The notes below the pieces were generated by a model. It worked only from the letters and a program-made list of their open reading frames with translations, did not search any database and had not been told where the DNA came from. DNA of 61,109 nt, from contig JAIOOW010000002.1 of NCBI GenBank assembly GCA_021414205.1, forward strand, positions 279,062 to 340,170, read 5' to 3'. This stretch comes from Candidatus Anderseniibacteriota bacterium (GTDB taxonomy: Bacteria > Patescibacteriota > Andersenbacteria > UBA10190). Position numbers and translations under genes: made by a program. This document shows, piece by piece, positions 31,384-41,532 of the stretch; position 1 is the stretch's first letter; the number at the start of each line of letters is the position of its first letter.

Positions 31384-33147
31384 TCAGGGTTTTTTCGTAT
31401 CACCATGCATCAGCATTTCTACCGCATGCTGCATGGAGCCCGCAAGCGTCACCGCGCCTCCGCCCACAAAGAAAATCTCGTCCGCATCTTCTATCGTATT
31501 TAACCGATGCGCGATAATGACTTTTGTAGTTTCTTGCGGAAGTTTGCGCAAGATATTCTCAAGAAGCTGTTCAGTAACGGTATCAATATTTGCAGTTGCT
31601 TCATCCAAAATCAAAAGCTTTGGATGCCTAAGCACTGCGCGCATAAATGCAATAAGCTGTTTCTGGCCCAAAGAAATAGATTCTCCGCTCGACATCACTT
31701 TCGTTGCAAGACCATCCTCAAACCGAGCTAGTAATTCCGACAGCCCTTCTTGTTCTAACAATACTTGTAGCTGATCGTTTGTATATTCAAAGTAGGTATC
31801 GTTTCCATATACGATATTATCTCGAACCGTGCCCGTGAATAGGAATGGATCTTGCAGGATAAACCCGATCATGGCTGCACGCTTAGCATCTTCATACGAA
31901 CGAATATCCATGCCATCGAGAAACACTTCTCCTTTCGTAGGGTCATACAACCGCGCCATAAGCGATGCCGTAGTCGTTTTCCCTCCGCCCGTCGGACCAA
32001 CAAGGGCATATGTCTTCCCTTTTTCAAGAATAAGCGAAATGTCTTTCAAGACTTCCTTCCCTTCCGGATACATAAACGAAACATTCTTGAATTCCAAAAG
32101 ATTTCCGGACTCATCTTTTCCTTTGCTGGGCAAAGTTTTCATATCAGACTCCATTCCGAGAACTTCAGAAATGCGATCAAGCCCTGCGAGCGCCAGTTGC
32201 CACGAAGACCAGATTTGTGCCAGTTGGCGAAGCGGGAAATAAAAATTTTGAACGTAGAGCAAGAACGCTACGAGAAGTCCGATAGAAAGCGACCCTTGCA
32301 TTATAAAATATACTCCGGCAAGAAGTACGAGCAGCTGTGCGATTTGGCTTGCAAACCCATAAATAGGAGTTGCGATATTACTTGCAACGCCGGCCTTCAC
32401 GGACGCTGCATAATTTTCCTCGTTTACCAGTTCAAACTTTTCCTGAAAATAATCCTGTCGATTAAATGCTGCGATAATTCTAAAATTCGTAATACTTTCT
32501 TGTATCTCAGCACTAAGCGTACCGAGAGTTTGCAAACTCCGCACTGTAGAGCGGCTTACATATCCGCTTATCATGCGTGTAATAATCGCAATACCTATTG
32601 CAGGCACCAGCGCAACTAGGCCCAGTTTAATATTGAGCGATAGCAAAAATATGCCCGCTCCAACAATCAGGAATAAATTCCCCAAAAACTGCACGAGCGC
32701 CTGGGCGAAAAAGTTATTCAGCTTTTCCGTATCGCTGTTAATACGAGAAATAATGTCTCCTGCCGTATTTTGGTTGAAAAATGCCACAGGCAATGACTGC
32801 AACTTGCTGAACAGCGTGTTTCGCAACTGAAACAGCACCCTACGCCCCACCTTACCCATGGTAACAATCTGCGTATAGTTTGCGCCCAGCGCCACGATAT
32901 ACACGACACCCAACAGCGCTGTTCGCATAATAAGCCCCATCATGTCGTGTTGCTTGATTGCCCCGTCGATTGTTTTTGCAATAATGATCGGCCCTGCCAG
33001 GGTCGCTGTGGAGTTGATAAACATCATAGTAAGAGCAATGTAGACGTTGCGCTTTTCTGGAGCCATCAATGGCACAAGCCGCCGAATAGCCAGCATAAGA
33101 GGATTCTTTTTTTCGTACTGATCAGTAGTTTTAAGCTTGTAGTTCAT
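31384..33147 (-). CDS. heterodimeric ABC exporter subunit (multidrug/lipid type), second gene
   Basis: A 587-residue full-length type IV ABC exporter half: six-helix membrane domain (to about 320) then an ATPase domain with Walker A GPTGGGKTT, signature SLGQKQ (degenerate in place of LSGGQ), Walker B LLILDEATANID and switch histidine IIAHRL. The catalytic glutamate is present. The ATG at 33147 overlaps the first exporter gene by 17 bases; an ATG at 33174 is also possible. The two half-transporters probably form one heterodimer, as in BmrCD or TM287/288. The substrate is unknown. Confidence 0.93.
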   Translation of the reverse strand: MNYKLKTTDQYEKKNPLMLAIRRLVPLMAPEKRNVYIALTMMFINSTATLAGPIIIAKTIDGAIKQHDMMGLIMRTALLGVVYIVALGANYTQIVTMGKVGRRVLFQLRNTLFSKLQSLPVAFFNQNTAGDIISRINSDTEKLNNFFAQALVQFLGNLFLIVGAGIFLLSLNIKLGLVALVPAIGIAIITRMISGYVSRSTVRSLQTLGTLSAEIQESITNFRIIAAFNRQDYFQEKFELVNEENYAASVKAGVASNIATPIYGFASQIAQLLVLLAGVYFIMQGSLSIGLLVAFLLYVQNFYFPLRQLAQIWSSWQLALAGLDRISEVLGMESDMKTLPSKGKDESGNLLEFKNVSFMYPEGKEVLKDISLILEKGKTYALVGPTGGGKTTTASLMARLYDPTKGEVFLDGMDIRSYEDAKRAAMIGFILQDPFLFTGTVRDNIVYGNDTYFEYTNDQLQVLLEQEGLSELLARFEDGLATKVMSSGESISLGQKQLIAFMRAVLRHPKLLILDEATANIDTVTEQLLENILRKLPQETTKVIIAHRLNTIEDADEIFFVGGGAVTLAGSMQHAVEMLMHGDTKKP

Positions 33148-34858
33148 AGGCGTTGATTGATTGTTGAGAATCATAAATCTGAACGTATTCTGGAGACGAT
33201 TTCATAAGCTCCTGGTGAGTTCCCTTCGCTAGCAGCTCCCCTTCCATTAATAAAACAACCTGATCGTAACTCTCGATTGGGGCAATTTTTTGGCTAATAG
33301 AAAGCAAGGTAATATTCGGATAATTTTTTTCTATATTTCGCACGATACGCTGCTCCGTGTCGATATCGACTCGAGCAGTAAAGTCATCAAGCACTAGAAT
33401 ACTAGGATTTTGCGCTAATGCTCGCGCAAGCATGACGCGCTGCTTCTGACCGCCCGACAAGCTAGTTCCTCGCTCAGACACGATAGTATTAAGCCCATCG
33501 GGGAGCGTAGTAATAAAGTCCGCAATCTCAGCTGTTTGCATCGCACGATTCAAATCATCATCTTTAACATCGTCCGTAAATGCGATATTTTCTTTCAGGC
33601 TCAAATTAAACAAGATACTATCTTGAAACACAAAACCGATCTGACGACGAAGTGCATGCTGATCGTAATCTGCAGCAGGTACTCCATCAAATGTAATAAC
33701 GCCCGCTTCAGGCTGCAGCAGTCCCGTAATCACATACAGCAACTGCGTTTTACCAGCGGCAGTAGGCCCTACAATCGCAGTCTTTTTGCCGGCACGAACA
33801 TCAAACGAAATATCATCTAAAACGAGCTTGCCGTTATGCTTAACAGTAACGTTCTGCACTGCAATATCGCCCTGTATTTTTTTAGACACTGTGCCCGAAG
33901 CTTTTCGAGTAGGCGCATCCAACACTTCGGCAATGCGCTGGTACGACGCAGACGACATGGCAATCATGTTCGAGGTGAAGCCTAATATGATAATCGGAAA
34001 TACGAGAATAGCTAAGTACCCGTTAAACGCGGTAAAGTCTCCGAGCGACATGCTCCCCGCGATTACAAACCGGCCTCCGAGTCCCAAAATAATGATAGTT
34101 GCCAAATTCGTCGCAAACGTAATAACCGGGATTAATGTTGCGAACATTTTCAAAATATTTAAACTGATATTTTTTGCATTATCGGCGGCATCGAAAAACT
34201 TCTTGCTCTCGACGTGCTGAGCATTCAATAACCGAACGAGCGATGCGGCAAAGATGCTTTCCTGAATCACCTTATTGAGCCAATCGAGCGCCTCTTGCCC
34301 GATTTTAAACAGGTGACGAACGCGACGAAGGACAAAGTAAAATGTCACCACGATAATGGGAATAATCACCATGACTGCCGAAGCCAATCGCCAGTTCGTT
34401 ATAAATAGCAATGCGCTGGCACCAATAATCAAAAAGATAGAAGAAATGATCGATGGAATTGCCTGTGATACAAACATTTTCACCGCGTCAACATCGCTCG
34501 TTACGTTTGTGAGAAGTTTTGCAGATGTCACGCCCTGGATATACATGTAATCATGCTTGGCAATCGTTTCGACCAACTGCTTTCGCAAATCGCGCGCAAC
34601 ACGTTCCGACGCAATAACCTGCACATATATCTGCAAAAAAGTAAATACAAAAATACCGAGCGCCACTGCGCAAAATACCCAAAAGACAAACGAGGTGTTG
34701 AATGTCCCATGGGAAAATTGATCAATGCCGTATGCAACGATTTTCGGTATAGCCAAGTTAAGCGCATTCGCGCCAACGGTCATTGCAACAAGCCCTGCGA
34801 CGAGCCCTTTATAAGGGCCCAATAGGCTCATGAGATTTCTCTTTGGATTATCGGGCAT
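33131..34858 (-). CDS. heterodimeric ABC exporter subunit, first gene
   Basis: A 575-residue partner half-exporter: membrane domain to about 320 and an ATPase domain with Walker A GPTAAGKTQ, canonical signature LSGGQKQR and Walker B ILVLDDFTARVD. An aspartate replaces the catalytic glutamate and a glutamine (SISQK) replaces the switch histidine, so its own ATP site is probably degenerate. The canonical LSGGQ it supplies would complete the active site of the partner, whose signature is the degenerate one. That is the usual division in heterodimeric exporters. GGAGG stands seven bases before the ATG. Confidence 0.93.
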   Translation of the reverse strand: MPDNPKRNLMSLLGPYKGLVAGLVAMTVGANALNLAIPKIVAYGIDQFSHGTFNTSFVFWVFCAVALGIFVFTFLQIYVQVIASERVARDLRKQLVETIAKHDYMYIQGVTSAKLLTNVTSDVDAVKMFVSQAIPSIISSIFLIIGASALLFITNWRLASAVMVIIPIIVVTFYFVLRRVRHLFKIGQEALDWLNKVIQESIFAASLVRLLNAQHVESKKFFDAADNAKNISLNILKMFATLIPVITFATNLATIIILGLGGRFVIAGSMSLGDFTAFNGYLAILVFPIIILGFTSNMIAMSSASYQRIAEVLDAPTRKASGTVSKKIQGDIAVQNVTVKHNGKLVLDDISFDVRAGKKTAIVGPTAAGKTQLLYVITGLLQPEAGVITFDGVPAADYDQHALRRQIGFVFQDSILFNLSLKENIAFTDDVKDDDLNRAMQTAEIADFITTLPDGLNTIVSERGTSLSGGQKQRVMLARALAQNPSILVLDDFTARVDIDTEQRIVRNIEKNYPNITLLSISQKIAPIESYDQVVLLMEGELLAKGTHQELMKSSPEYVQIYDSQQSINAYELQA

Positions 34859-34908
34859 ATGCAGCCTCCAGTATGCCAGATTTTAGTATGTTGTGTACAC
34901 TTATTTGC

Positions 34909-36327
34909 ATGAAATCCCCTTGGATTATTATCATCCTTTCCGTCGCTCTCTATAGTGCAATCGACTGGACCGAATATGCAAATCTGCGAAACGGTATCGA
35001 CTTGGGGACCTATACGCAAATTTTGTACAATATTTCGTCATTTCACGCATTTCCGCCGTTTAATTCCATATTAGGAGAAAGCGCATGGGGCGATCATGCG
35101 CACTTTATCATGATTGCCTTAGCCCCATTATTCGCGCTGTATCCGCACGACATAACGCCGCTCATCCTGCAAATCATCGCTATCACGACATCCGCATGGG
35201 CGCTGTGTGACATTGCATACCGAAGATTCAAAAACATATTTTTTGCATACGCGATAACAATCTCATACCTTCTCTTTTTTGGTATTCAATACGCCCTCTC
35301 TTTCGATGTTCATGCAAACGTATTCACGTGTGCGCTTCTCGCATGGCTCTTTTGGGCATATGAAACAGATAAGAAAAAACTGTATTGGCTCATATTCGCA
35401 CTCACGATTATCACGCGCGAAGACGCAGCGTTATTCACTGGAGCATTTGGATTTTATGTAGCGGCCGCGTCGCTACTGCCTTCTTCTTATGGTCAAAATC
35501 GCCGCCTCGGGATCATTACACTACTCATCTCTATCGTCTATTTTTTCACCACAACGTATTATATTATGCCGGCACTCCAAGAAAATCACACTGCGTTGGC
35601 ATATTTCGATATCGATAAGCGAATATTTTTCCACCCAATTAAACTTTGGCAAAACATGTTCGACAATTCAAGAAAAGTACGAACATTCAATAACTCCTTT
35701 GCGTCGTTCAGCTATCTCCCATTCTTTTCCCCATTCTCATACCTCGCCACAGCACCAAACTTCATCGCTCGCTTTTTATCTGGGGAACAACAGCGCTGGG
35801 GCATGAAATTGCACTATAGCGCCAGCCTGGCATCGGTCCTTGCGTACGGAAGTATATTGGGAATAGCTATGATTATACGAATTGCTCGGCGCATACCCAT
35901 CATCGCCACAAAAGAAGCCTATATCCTCATCATCGCGAGCATCGCACTCATGTACAGCACATATGCTATATCACTTCGTGATATAGATTTACCCATTCAT
36001 CAATATTTCTCACATATTAATACTGATATTAATCCCGATGCCGTAGCGATGCGCAGTCACTTACAAACCATCCAAAAACAAATTCCACAATCAGACAGTG
36101 TCGCAACAATCAGTTCATTTGTCCCAGTATTCGCAACAAGGGAAAAGGTAAATTACATCGACAGCGCTACGAATTTTTCAGCAGATTGGATTATTATTTC
36201 TAACCAATACACTTCGTGGCCACTATCTCGAAAAGAAATTAATACGGCAATCTATAATCTCAAGCAAAATCCAAATTATGTTTTGCTAGAGAATACGAAT
36301 AGCTTATTTGTGTTTAAAAAGATTTAG
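34909..36327 (+). CDS. DUF2079 family membrane protein
   Basis: A 472-residue polytopic protein with about ten helices resembling DUF2079, a family with a glycosyltransferase-like membrane fold and unknown reaction. Features are NGIDLGTYTQILYN early on, SAWGDHAHFIMIALAPLFALYP and TIITREDAALFTGAFGFYVA (the RED motif). The C-terminal soluble part (about 385-472) is outside the membrane by topology. I chose the ATG at 34909 (TACACT lies seven bases before it); starts at 34843 and 34873 are in frame but would overlap the divergent ABC gene's leader. Confidence 0.8.
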   Translation: MKSPWIIIILSVALYSAIDWTEYANLRNGIDLGTYTQILYNISSFHAFPPFNSILGESAWGDHAHFIMIALAPLFALYPHDITPLILQIIAITTSAWALCDIAYRRFKNIFFAYAITISYLLFFGIQYALSFDVHANVFTCALLAWLFWAYETDKKKLYWLIFALTIITREDAALFTGAFGFYVAAASLLPSSYGQNRRLGIITLLISIVYFFTTTYYIMPALQENHTALAYFDIDKRIFFHPIKLWQNMFDNSRKVRTFNNSFASFSYLPFFSPFSYLATAPNFIARFLSGEQQRWGMKLHYSASLASVLAYGSILGIAMIIRIARRIPIIATKEAYILIIASIALMYSTYAISLRDIDLPIHQYFSHINTDINPDAVAMRSHLQTIQKQIPQSDSVATISSFVPVFATREKVNYIDSATNFSADWIIISNQYTSWPLSRKEINTAIYNLKQNPNYVLLENTNSLFVFKKI

Positions 36328-37331
36328 ACAACCGGCTCGAGGTTTTTCTTTTTCTTAAACAACTTCGCCCCGAGCGTATATTGGTCGTACCCATGCAAGA
36401 AGATGGCGATGTTTACCCCGAATAAAATAAGATGAGGCCATACAGATTCACCAAAATAGATAATAGACATCGTAAGAAATACCAAGAAAAATACTGCAAA
36501 GAATCGAACAAATATGCCCAGTATAAACGCTATGCCAATCATGCTTTCAACCAAGAACGCGCCGAGGACTAAAAACAACGGTGTAAAATGGAAAAATTGC
36601 GTTAAATGATAATCGTTAACGGTATCTAACGCTAAATCGCTATGCAAAAACTTTGCATACATAGATGCATATATAAGCGAGATTCCAAACAATACACGAA
36701 GAATAAAGAAGCCGTATTTTTCGAACACGATGTGCATTGGTTTAAAAAACTTCTGCAAAAATTGTAATTTGCTCCAATGGTGATCAAGCGACCACATTCC
36801 TCCGCCCAATATCAATATAATCAGCATCTCACCTAAGTAATTCACATACGTAAGCATGTAGGTGTGATAGGTAAGTACGGCCCCGGCGAACAATAGCAAA
36901 CTAATAATCGCGGCAACGCGAGTAAAAAACCCTATCACTATACAAACCCCTAATACTATAAACAGCCACGACATTGGAATGGCTAAGTGATGATATTCTG
37001 CAGACAATGTAAGCTCCGGCCCGAAGATATCTTGAAAATACCCAGAAAAAATCAAGCTGCCTCCGAGCGTCAGGCGGGCAACAAGTGGAGCAAATTTCTT
37101 GATATACAATATGGGTTTTGCAAAAAGCTTCTGTAATGGGGTATTCGCGGAAAGAAACGCGAGCAATGCCAACACTACTACAACTATCCCAAACCACTCC
37201 ATAAATTCGCCAGCATGTCCAGTAATTGCCGTAAACGGATTTGGAGAAGATACTGCAACATCGCTCGCAATCCTGCCAGGCTGAAGAACATACACTTCAT
37301 GCGCCGATGCTACTGGAACAAGCCAACTCAT
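36324..37331 (-). CDS. DoxX-like membrane protein with N-terminal extension
   Basis: A 335-residue polytopic protein. After a short hydrophobic start (SWLVPVASAHE, perhaps a signal) it has two four-helix units. The first contains LVARLTLGGSLIFSGYFQDIFGPEL and the second ILRVLFGISLIYASMYAKFLH, the DoxX/SURF4-type repeats. DoxX-family members are linked to thiol redox balance or quinone reduction in other bacteria; the role here is unknown. It is convergent with the DUF2079 gene (4-base overlap) and divergent from PBP1A. I chose the ATG at 37331 over a longer frame that would run through the promoter region. Confidence 0.75.
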   Translation of the reverse strand: MSWLVPVASAHEVYVLQPGRIASDVAVSSPNPFTAITGHAGEFMEWFGIVVVVLALLAFLSANTPLQKLFAKPILYIKKFAPLVARLTLGGSLIFSGYFQDIFGPELTLSAEYHHLAIPMSWLFIVLGVCIVIGFFTRVAAIISLLLFAGAVLTYHTYMLTYVNYLGEMLIILILGGGMWSLDHHWSKLQFLQKFFKPMHIVFEKYGFFILRVLFGISLIYASMYAKFLHSDLALDTVNDYHLTQFFHFTPLFLVLGAFLVESMIGIAFILGIFVRFFAVFFLVFLTMSIIYFGESVWPHLILFGVNIAIFLHGYDQYTLGAKLFKKKKNLEPVV

Positions 37332-37361
37332 ATGCTCGTAATCATACACCGCAAAGACAAT

Positions 37362-37390
37362 TTTACAGAAGCACCTATACACAGTATGCT
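37362..37390 (+). promoter_or_regulatory. promoter of the PBP1A gene
   Basis: TTTACA (37362-37367), 17 bases and TATGCT (37385-37390) are followed by nine bases and the ATG. The predicted leader is two to three bases, so it is almost leaderless. There is no SD. Confidence 0.7.
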
Positions 37391-37399
37391 GATTAGCTT

Positions 37400-39388
37400 A
37401 TGCAAAAACGTTCATCTAACGCTTTTTTTATTTTTGTTCTCGTGCTCTTCGGGCTCGAGATGTTCGGCATTGCATACACCATCAAGCAATATAGAAGCTA
37501 CATTATACCGGATGAAAATACGTTATTACACACAAGAGATTCTGGCCTGACTATCGAGGATCGCGAAGGCAATCCATTCTTCACATTTGAATCCCCTGCC
37601 CGGAAAACATTCGTACCAATCTCCCAAGTCCCGGACTATGTTCAGGAGGCAGTCTTAGCATCAGAAGACCGAAGTTTTTACCAGCATGGGGCGCTGTCGT
37701 TTCCAGGAATTATTCGTGCAGTCATAGACGATATTAAGCTGAAAAAATTAGCATACGGCGGCTCTACTCTCACACAGCAAGTAGTCAAGAACACTATGCT
37801 ATCGCCAGAAAAAAGCTTTGCGCGCAAATACAAAGAAATGCTTTTGGCATTCAAGCTAGAAAAGCAGCTTACGAAGCAGCAAATCCTAGAACTGTACATA
37901 AACACTGCCTACTTCGGACAAAACGCATTCGGCATCGAAGCAGCTGCCCAAACATACTATGGCAAGCACGCATCGGATCTCACTGTTGGAGAAGCAACTA
38001 CCCTTGCTGCCCTTCTGCCAGCGCCATCAGACCTTACTCCAGCACACGGAATTTCCGAAATATTAACGAATCGAAAAGCCAGCATCTTAGATTACTTGGT
38101 CACACAGAAAAAGATTTCTCAAAATGATACTGAGAAATATCTACACGATTACGGAACGCTTATTCCGAGAAAAGACCAGAATATCGGTGCTCCCTATTTT
38201 GCAACGATGGTACGAGACCAGCTTATTGCCCATTTTGGCGAACAAACCGTGTATGGCGAGGGATTGCACGTGCGAACGACTCTCGACCCAATACTCCAAA
38301 CTCAAGTGGAAAATATACTGCTCAATCAAAAAAACAGGCTCCTTGCATATAACGCACATAACGCATCGGCAATAGTTATTGATACGGCAAGCAGACAAGT
38401 ACTCGCCCTTGTTGGAAATATTTCCTGGAACGAGGGCAAAAACGGTCAAATTAATATGGCCCTCTCGCCGCGCCAGCCCGGTTCGTCATTCAAGCCTATC
38501 GTGTACGCGACTGCGCTTGAACAAGGAAATATTACTCCGGCAACGCCCCTCCACGATATTCCTACTACGTACCAAATCAGCAAAACAAAAACATATACAC
38601 CCCAAAATTATACCCGATCTTTTTTTGGAATCGTATCCGCAGGATTCGCCCTGGCAAATTCCCTCAACGTTCCCGCTGTTGAAGTGCTCCATTTGGCCGG
38701 TGGCACCAACGTGGTGGCAAAAGCAATGGGTATGGGAATTTCTAACTTGCCAGAATCCGCAAAGACAAACCTGTCATTTGCACTCGGCGCATACGAAGTA
38801 TCACTGTACGACATGACGAATGCCTATGCGACATTTTCAGACAATGGACTATATAAAGAACCGCAAACAATTATAGAGATCCAAGATAAATTCGGAACTG
38901 CAGTGCAGCCGCCAATCTTACAAGAACACCAGGCAGTATCTTCCGGAGTAGCATCGCTTATCACATCCATGCTTTCCGACGAGCAAATGACCACGTCAAT
39001 ATTCGGATCTCTTTTGCACTTCAATCAACCACTTGCATTAAAAACGGGTACCAGCTCGGATTACCGCGACGAATGGACACTCGGATACTCTGCACACACT
39101 ACCATCGGAGTGTGGGTGGGCAACAGCGATAACGCGCCAATGACAAGCCAGCCAAGCGTCGTCACCGCAACGCCAATCTGGAAACAAATTATGGACACCG
39201 TAGCACAAACCAACCCGCCGATTCCGTTCGAACCATCAGACGAAACAACTACCGCCTATCTGTGCGTCACACCCTCTGCGAAAGGACAGAAACAATCACA
39301 ACTATTTCTCAAGAATGCTATCGACCCGAATTACTGCCTTCCGAACACTGAACCGATTAGTAGAATTCCGACCCTTCCGTTGCCGTAA
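37400..39388 (+). CDS. class A penicillin-binding protein (PBP1A type)
   Basis: A 662-residue bifunctional peptidoglycan synthase. It has an N-terminal membrane anchor (about 8-28), then a GT51 glycosyltransferase domain (about 60-230) with [21 protein letters not shown] and [12 protein letters not shown]. The transpeptidase domain has the SxxK serine in [23 protein letters not shown] as the SxN motif, and [16 protein letters not shown]. All catalytic motifs look intact. It would polymerise and crosslink the cell wall outside the membrane. The end overlaps the convergent pyruvate kinase gene by 32 bases. Confidence 0.96.
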   Translation: MQKRSSNAFFIFVLVLFGLEMFGIAYTIKQYRSYIIPDENTLLHTRDSGLTIEDREGNPFFTFESPARKTFVPISQVPDYVQEAVLASEDRSFYQHGALSFPGIIRAVIDDIKLKKLAYGGSTLTQQVVKNTMLSPEKSFARKYKEMLLAFKLEKQLTKQQILELYINTAYFGQNAFGIEAAAQTYYGKHASDLTVGEATTLAALLPAPSDLTPAHGISEILTNRKASILDYLVTQKKISQNDTEKYLHDYGTLIPRKDQNIGAPYFATMVRDQLIAHFGEQTVYGEGLHVRTTLDPILQTQVENILLNQKNRLLAYNAHNASAIVIDTASRQVLALVGNISWNEGKNGQINMALSPRQPGSSFKPIVYATALEQGNITPATPLHDIPTTYQISKTKTYTPQNYTRSFFGIVSAGFALANSLNVPAVEVLHLAGGTNVVAKAMGMGISNLPESAKTNLSFALGAYEVSLYDMTNAYATFSDNGLYKEPQTIIEIQDKFGTAVQPPILQEHQAVSSGVASLITSMLSDEQMTTSIFGSLLHFNQPLALKTGTSSDYRDEWTLGYSAHTTIGVWVGNSDNAPMTSQPSVVTATPIWKQIMDTVAQTNPPIPFEPSDETTTAYLCVTPSAKGQKQSQLFLKNAIDPNYCLPNTEPISRIPTLPLP

Positions 39389-40394
39389 TAATACTGGTCA
39401 TCATCTTTACCGTTCGAACTGGATACTTTCCCATCGCAGATTCTCCGGAGAGCATCACTGCATCGGTATGATCAAGTACTGCGTTTGCAACGTCAGATAC
39501 TTCTGCGCGAGTAGGTCGAGGGTTGTATTGCATTGATCCCATCATCTCTGTTGCCGTAATTACGAATTTCTTCGCTTCTCGACATTTCTTAATCATGCGC
39601 TTCTGCCAAATTGGCACTTCATGCATCGGAGACTCTAATCCAAGATCACCTCGAGCAACCATAATTCCATCAACTTCTGCAAGAATTCCATCAAAATTTT
39701 CGAGTGCCTGTGGCATTTCAATCTTTGCAATCACAAGCGGCATGTTCGCGCCTTGTGGTAAATATTCAACCATCTTCGCTCGAAGAATTTTAATATCTTC
39801 TGCGGATCGTACGAACGAAAGCGCAACGTAGTCCATATCGTGCTGCAACCCAAACTGCAAATCATCCAAATCTTTCGCCGTCATTGCTTCATCAACTAAT
39901 GAAACGTTCGGGACGTTAATACCCTTCTTTGAAAGAAGCTGGCCGCCAAGCAATACTTTTGCAGTTACGAACAGTCCCTGAACATCAAGAACCTCTAATT
40001 CAAACGTACCGTCCGCAAGCAAGATGAGTCCGCCCTTCTTTACTTGAGTAGCCAAGCTTTCATATGGAACAGGAATAATCCCAGCATCTGCCGTCTGCAC
40101 TCCTGCCTGCATCGTAACAGTCTCCCCTTCCGTAAGCGTCATTCCTTCTTCAGGAAGAATTCCGATACGAAGCTTCGGACCCTGTAAATCAAGGAGCGCT
40201 TGTACGGCAACTCCTGCCTTACTTGCCGCCTCTCGAACGGTATTCAGCAATGCAACGTTGCTTTCGTGAGTACCATGAGAAAAATTAAATCGAGCAATAT
40301 TCATGCCCGCCTCTGCCATCCCTGTCAGCACGTCTACTGATGAGCTCGCAGGGCCAATCGTACATACAATTTTTGTTGTTTTATTCGGTGTCAT
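39357..40394 (-). CDS. pyk: pyruvate kinase lacking the C-terminal domain
   Basis: Pyruvate kinase makes ATP and pyruvate from phosphoenolpyruvate. The barrel and B domain are complete: [27 protein letters not shown], the metal site around [26 protein letters not shown] and the substrate loop TATEMMGSM. The protein stops at residue 345, right after the barrel; bacterial enzymes are usually near 470 with an allosteric C-terminal domain. The stop lies inside the end of the convergent PBP1A gene. TTGACG, 17 bases, TACAAT and six bases lead to the ATG, so it is leaderless. Confidence 0.93.
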   Translation of the reverse strand: MTPNKTTKIVCTIGPASSSVDVLTGMAEAGMNIARFNFSHGTHESNVALLNTVREAASKAGVAVQALLDLQGPKLRIGILPEEGMTLTEGETVTMQAGVQTADAGIIPVPYESLATQVKKGGLILLADGTFELEVLDVQGLFVTAKVLLGGQLLSKKGINVPNVSLVDEAMTAKDLDDLQFGLQHDMDYVALSFVRSAEDIKILRAKMVEYLPQGANMPLVIAKIEMPQALENFDGILAEVDGIMVARGDLGLESPMHEVPIWQKRMIKKCREAKKFVITATEMMGSMQYNPRPTRAEVSDVANAVLDHTDAVMLSGESAMGKYPVRTVKMMTSIITATEGSEFY

Positions 40395-40429
40395 GAAAGG
40401 ATTGTATGGGAAACTTGCCTATCCGTCAA
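40395..40429 (-). promoter_or_regulatory. pyruvate kinase promoter, predicted leaderless
   Basis: On the minus strand, TTGACG (40424-40429), 17 bases, TACAAT (40401-40406) and six bases precede the ATG at 40394. It is one of the two cleanest examples of the leaderless layout in the window. Confidence 0.85.
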
Positions 40430-40465
40430 AAGAAAGGGTTAAAGATAAAGATGAAAAATCGACAC

Positions 40466-40553
40466 TTGACTTTTATGCAGATACCTGCTATATAGAGGAA
40501 GGTTCTTTATACAATCTATTCACTTGACTGTTACTGTAAAGTACAGCTACAAT
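40466..40553 (+). promoter_or_regulatory. tandem promoters
   Basis: P1 is TTGACT (40466-40471), 17 bases, TATATA (40489-40494). P2 is TTGACT (40524-40529), 18 bases, TACAAT (40548-40553), eight bases before the ATG at 40562. P1 would give a leader of about 60 bases and P2 almost none. Confidence 0.7.
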
Positions 40554-40561
40554 CGCTTGGT

Positions 40562-41479
40562 ATGAAAACCATCAAACCAAAGCAAAAAAAAGGTTCAGCG
40601 TCTAAGAAATCTTCTAAGTCCTCACCAGCAAAGAAAAAGAAGGGAGTACGAAAGCCTATGTCATCACCCGTATTACTTGTGCCAGGAGCTTCGGCAACCG
40701 GCCGAGACTTTCTCCTCGAGAAACTGATCGAACACGGCCAAATCGTCGGGGAACGCGTTGGGAGAAAAAAGGCAGTCAACATTGCAGTTGCGGCCAAAAC
40801 GACTGACCGCGAACAGCGAGGGGCAGCAGATCGCACAAAGATCTGTATTCCTGCAGAGGAATTCACTAAACTCCTTGATAATGGAGACGTGATCGCAGAC
40901 TATGTTCTGGAAAGCAACGGAAGACGCTACGGCTACGGGAAAGACGCATTTGACGCTGACCCGGAAGCAGACGTCACCGTTTCAGATGCGTCCGTGTACC
41001 AGATCCCAGCTTTGAAAAAGCAACTTGGGGATCGCGTACATACAGCGGCAATGGTTGCAACCCGCGACTACCGCTACAGAAACCTTACTGCTCGAGGATC
41101 AGAAAGCCACGAAGAAGTGCTCGATCGCCTCAATTTGGGAGATGCGCATGTGGCGCTCCTGATCATGATGGGAGGAAACCCGACCGTTCAATACTCGGAG
41201 TACATCGACCCAGCAATCGCAGCATTAATTGGTGGAATTGCGATGGCGGCACGAGAAGGCGAAGAACGTCCAGACCTTGAAAAAGCGTTGAAAGCAATCT
41301 GTGGATCCGACACCGTCATCAGAATGGTGAAGGAACTCGCAGTGGATCATCGCCAATATGTTGACTCCCTGGTTATCCTCGGAGAAAGACATCGAGTAGA
41401 GGATCCTACGACGCCGATCACGGAAACCCAGTTCTTCGAAACTGGCGTGGAAATGATTAAGAAGGCACTCGCCCTGTAA
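40562..41479 (+). CDS. guanylate-kinase-like protein with degenerate P-loop and lysine-rich tail
   Basis: A 305-residue protein. Residues 1-33 are a basic tail (KKSSKSSPAKKKKG). Then a nucleoside-kinase fold follows. The P-loop is VPGASATGRDF, with Arg and Asp where GKS/T is expected. A GMP-binding-like stretch TTDREQRGAADR is followed by FTKLLDNGDVIADYVLESNGRRYGYGKDAF, and the lid ARGSESHEEVLDRL matches the guanylate kinase RGxDSEEVxxRL. The last 90 residues are extra. ATP phosphoryl transfer is doubtful, so it may bind GMP or nucleic acid instead. An ATG at 40658 would drop the tail. A terminator follows. Confidence 0.78.
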   Translation: MKTIKPKQKKGSASKKSSKSSPAKKKKGVRKPMSSPVLLVPGASATGRDFLLEKLIEHGQIVGERVGRKKAVNIAVAAKTTDREQRGAADRTKICIPAEEFTKLLDNGDVIADYVLESNGRRYGYGKDAFDADPEADVTVSDASVYQIPALKKQLGDRVHTAAMVATRDYRYRNLTARGSESHEEVLDRLNLGDAHVALLIMMGGNPTVQYSEYIDPAIAALIGGIAMAAREGEERPDLEKALKAICGSDTVIRMVKELAVDHRQYVDSLVILGERHRVEDPTTPITETQFFETGVEMIKKALAL

Positions 41480-41495
41480 CCAAGTGAATCGATTG

Positions 41496-41525
41496 AACAC
41501 GCAGTCACCTGATTGCGTGTTTTTT
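41496..41525 (+). terminator. intrinsic terminator
   Basis: AACACGCA (41496-41503) pairs with TGCGTGTT (41514-41521) and a T run follows. It ends the gene at 40562. Confidence 0.9.
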
Positions 41526-41532
41526 CTTGTAT

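Noticed and set aside
34843-34908. Longer N-terminus of the DUF2079 protein
   Set aside because: It would overlap the start and SD of the divergent ABC gene, and the hydrophobic entry helix starts only after 34909.
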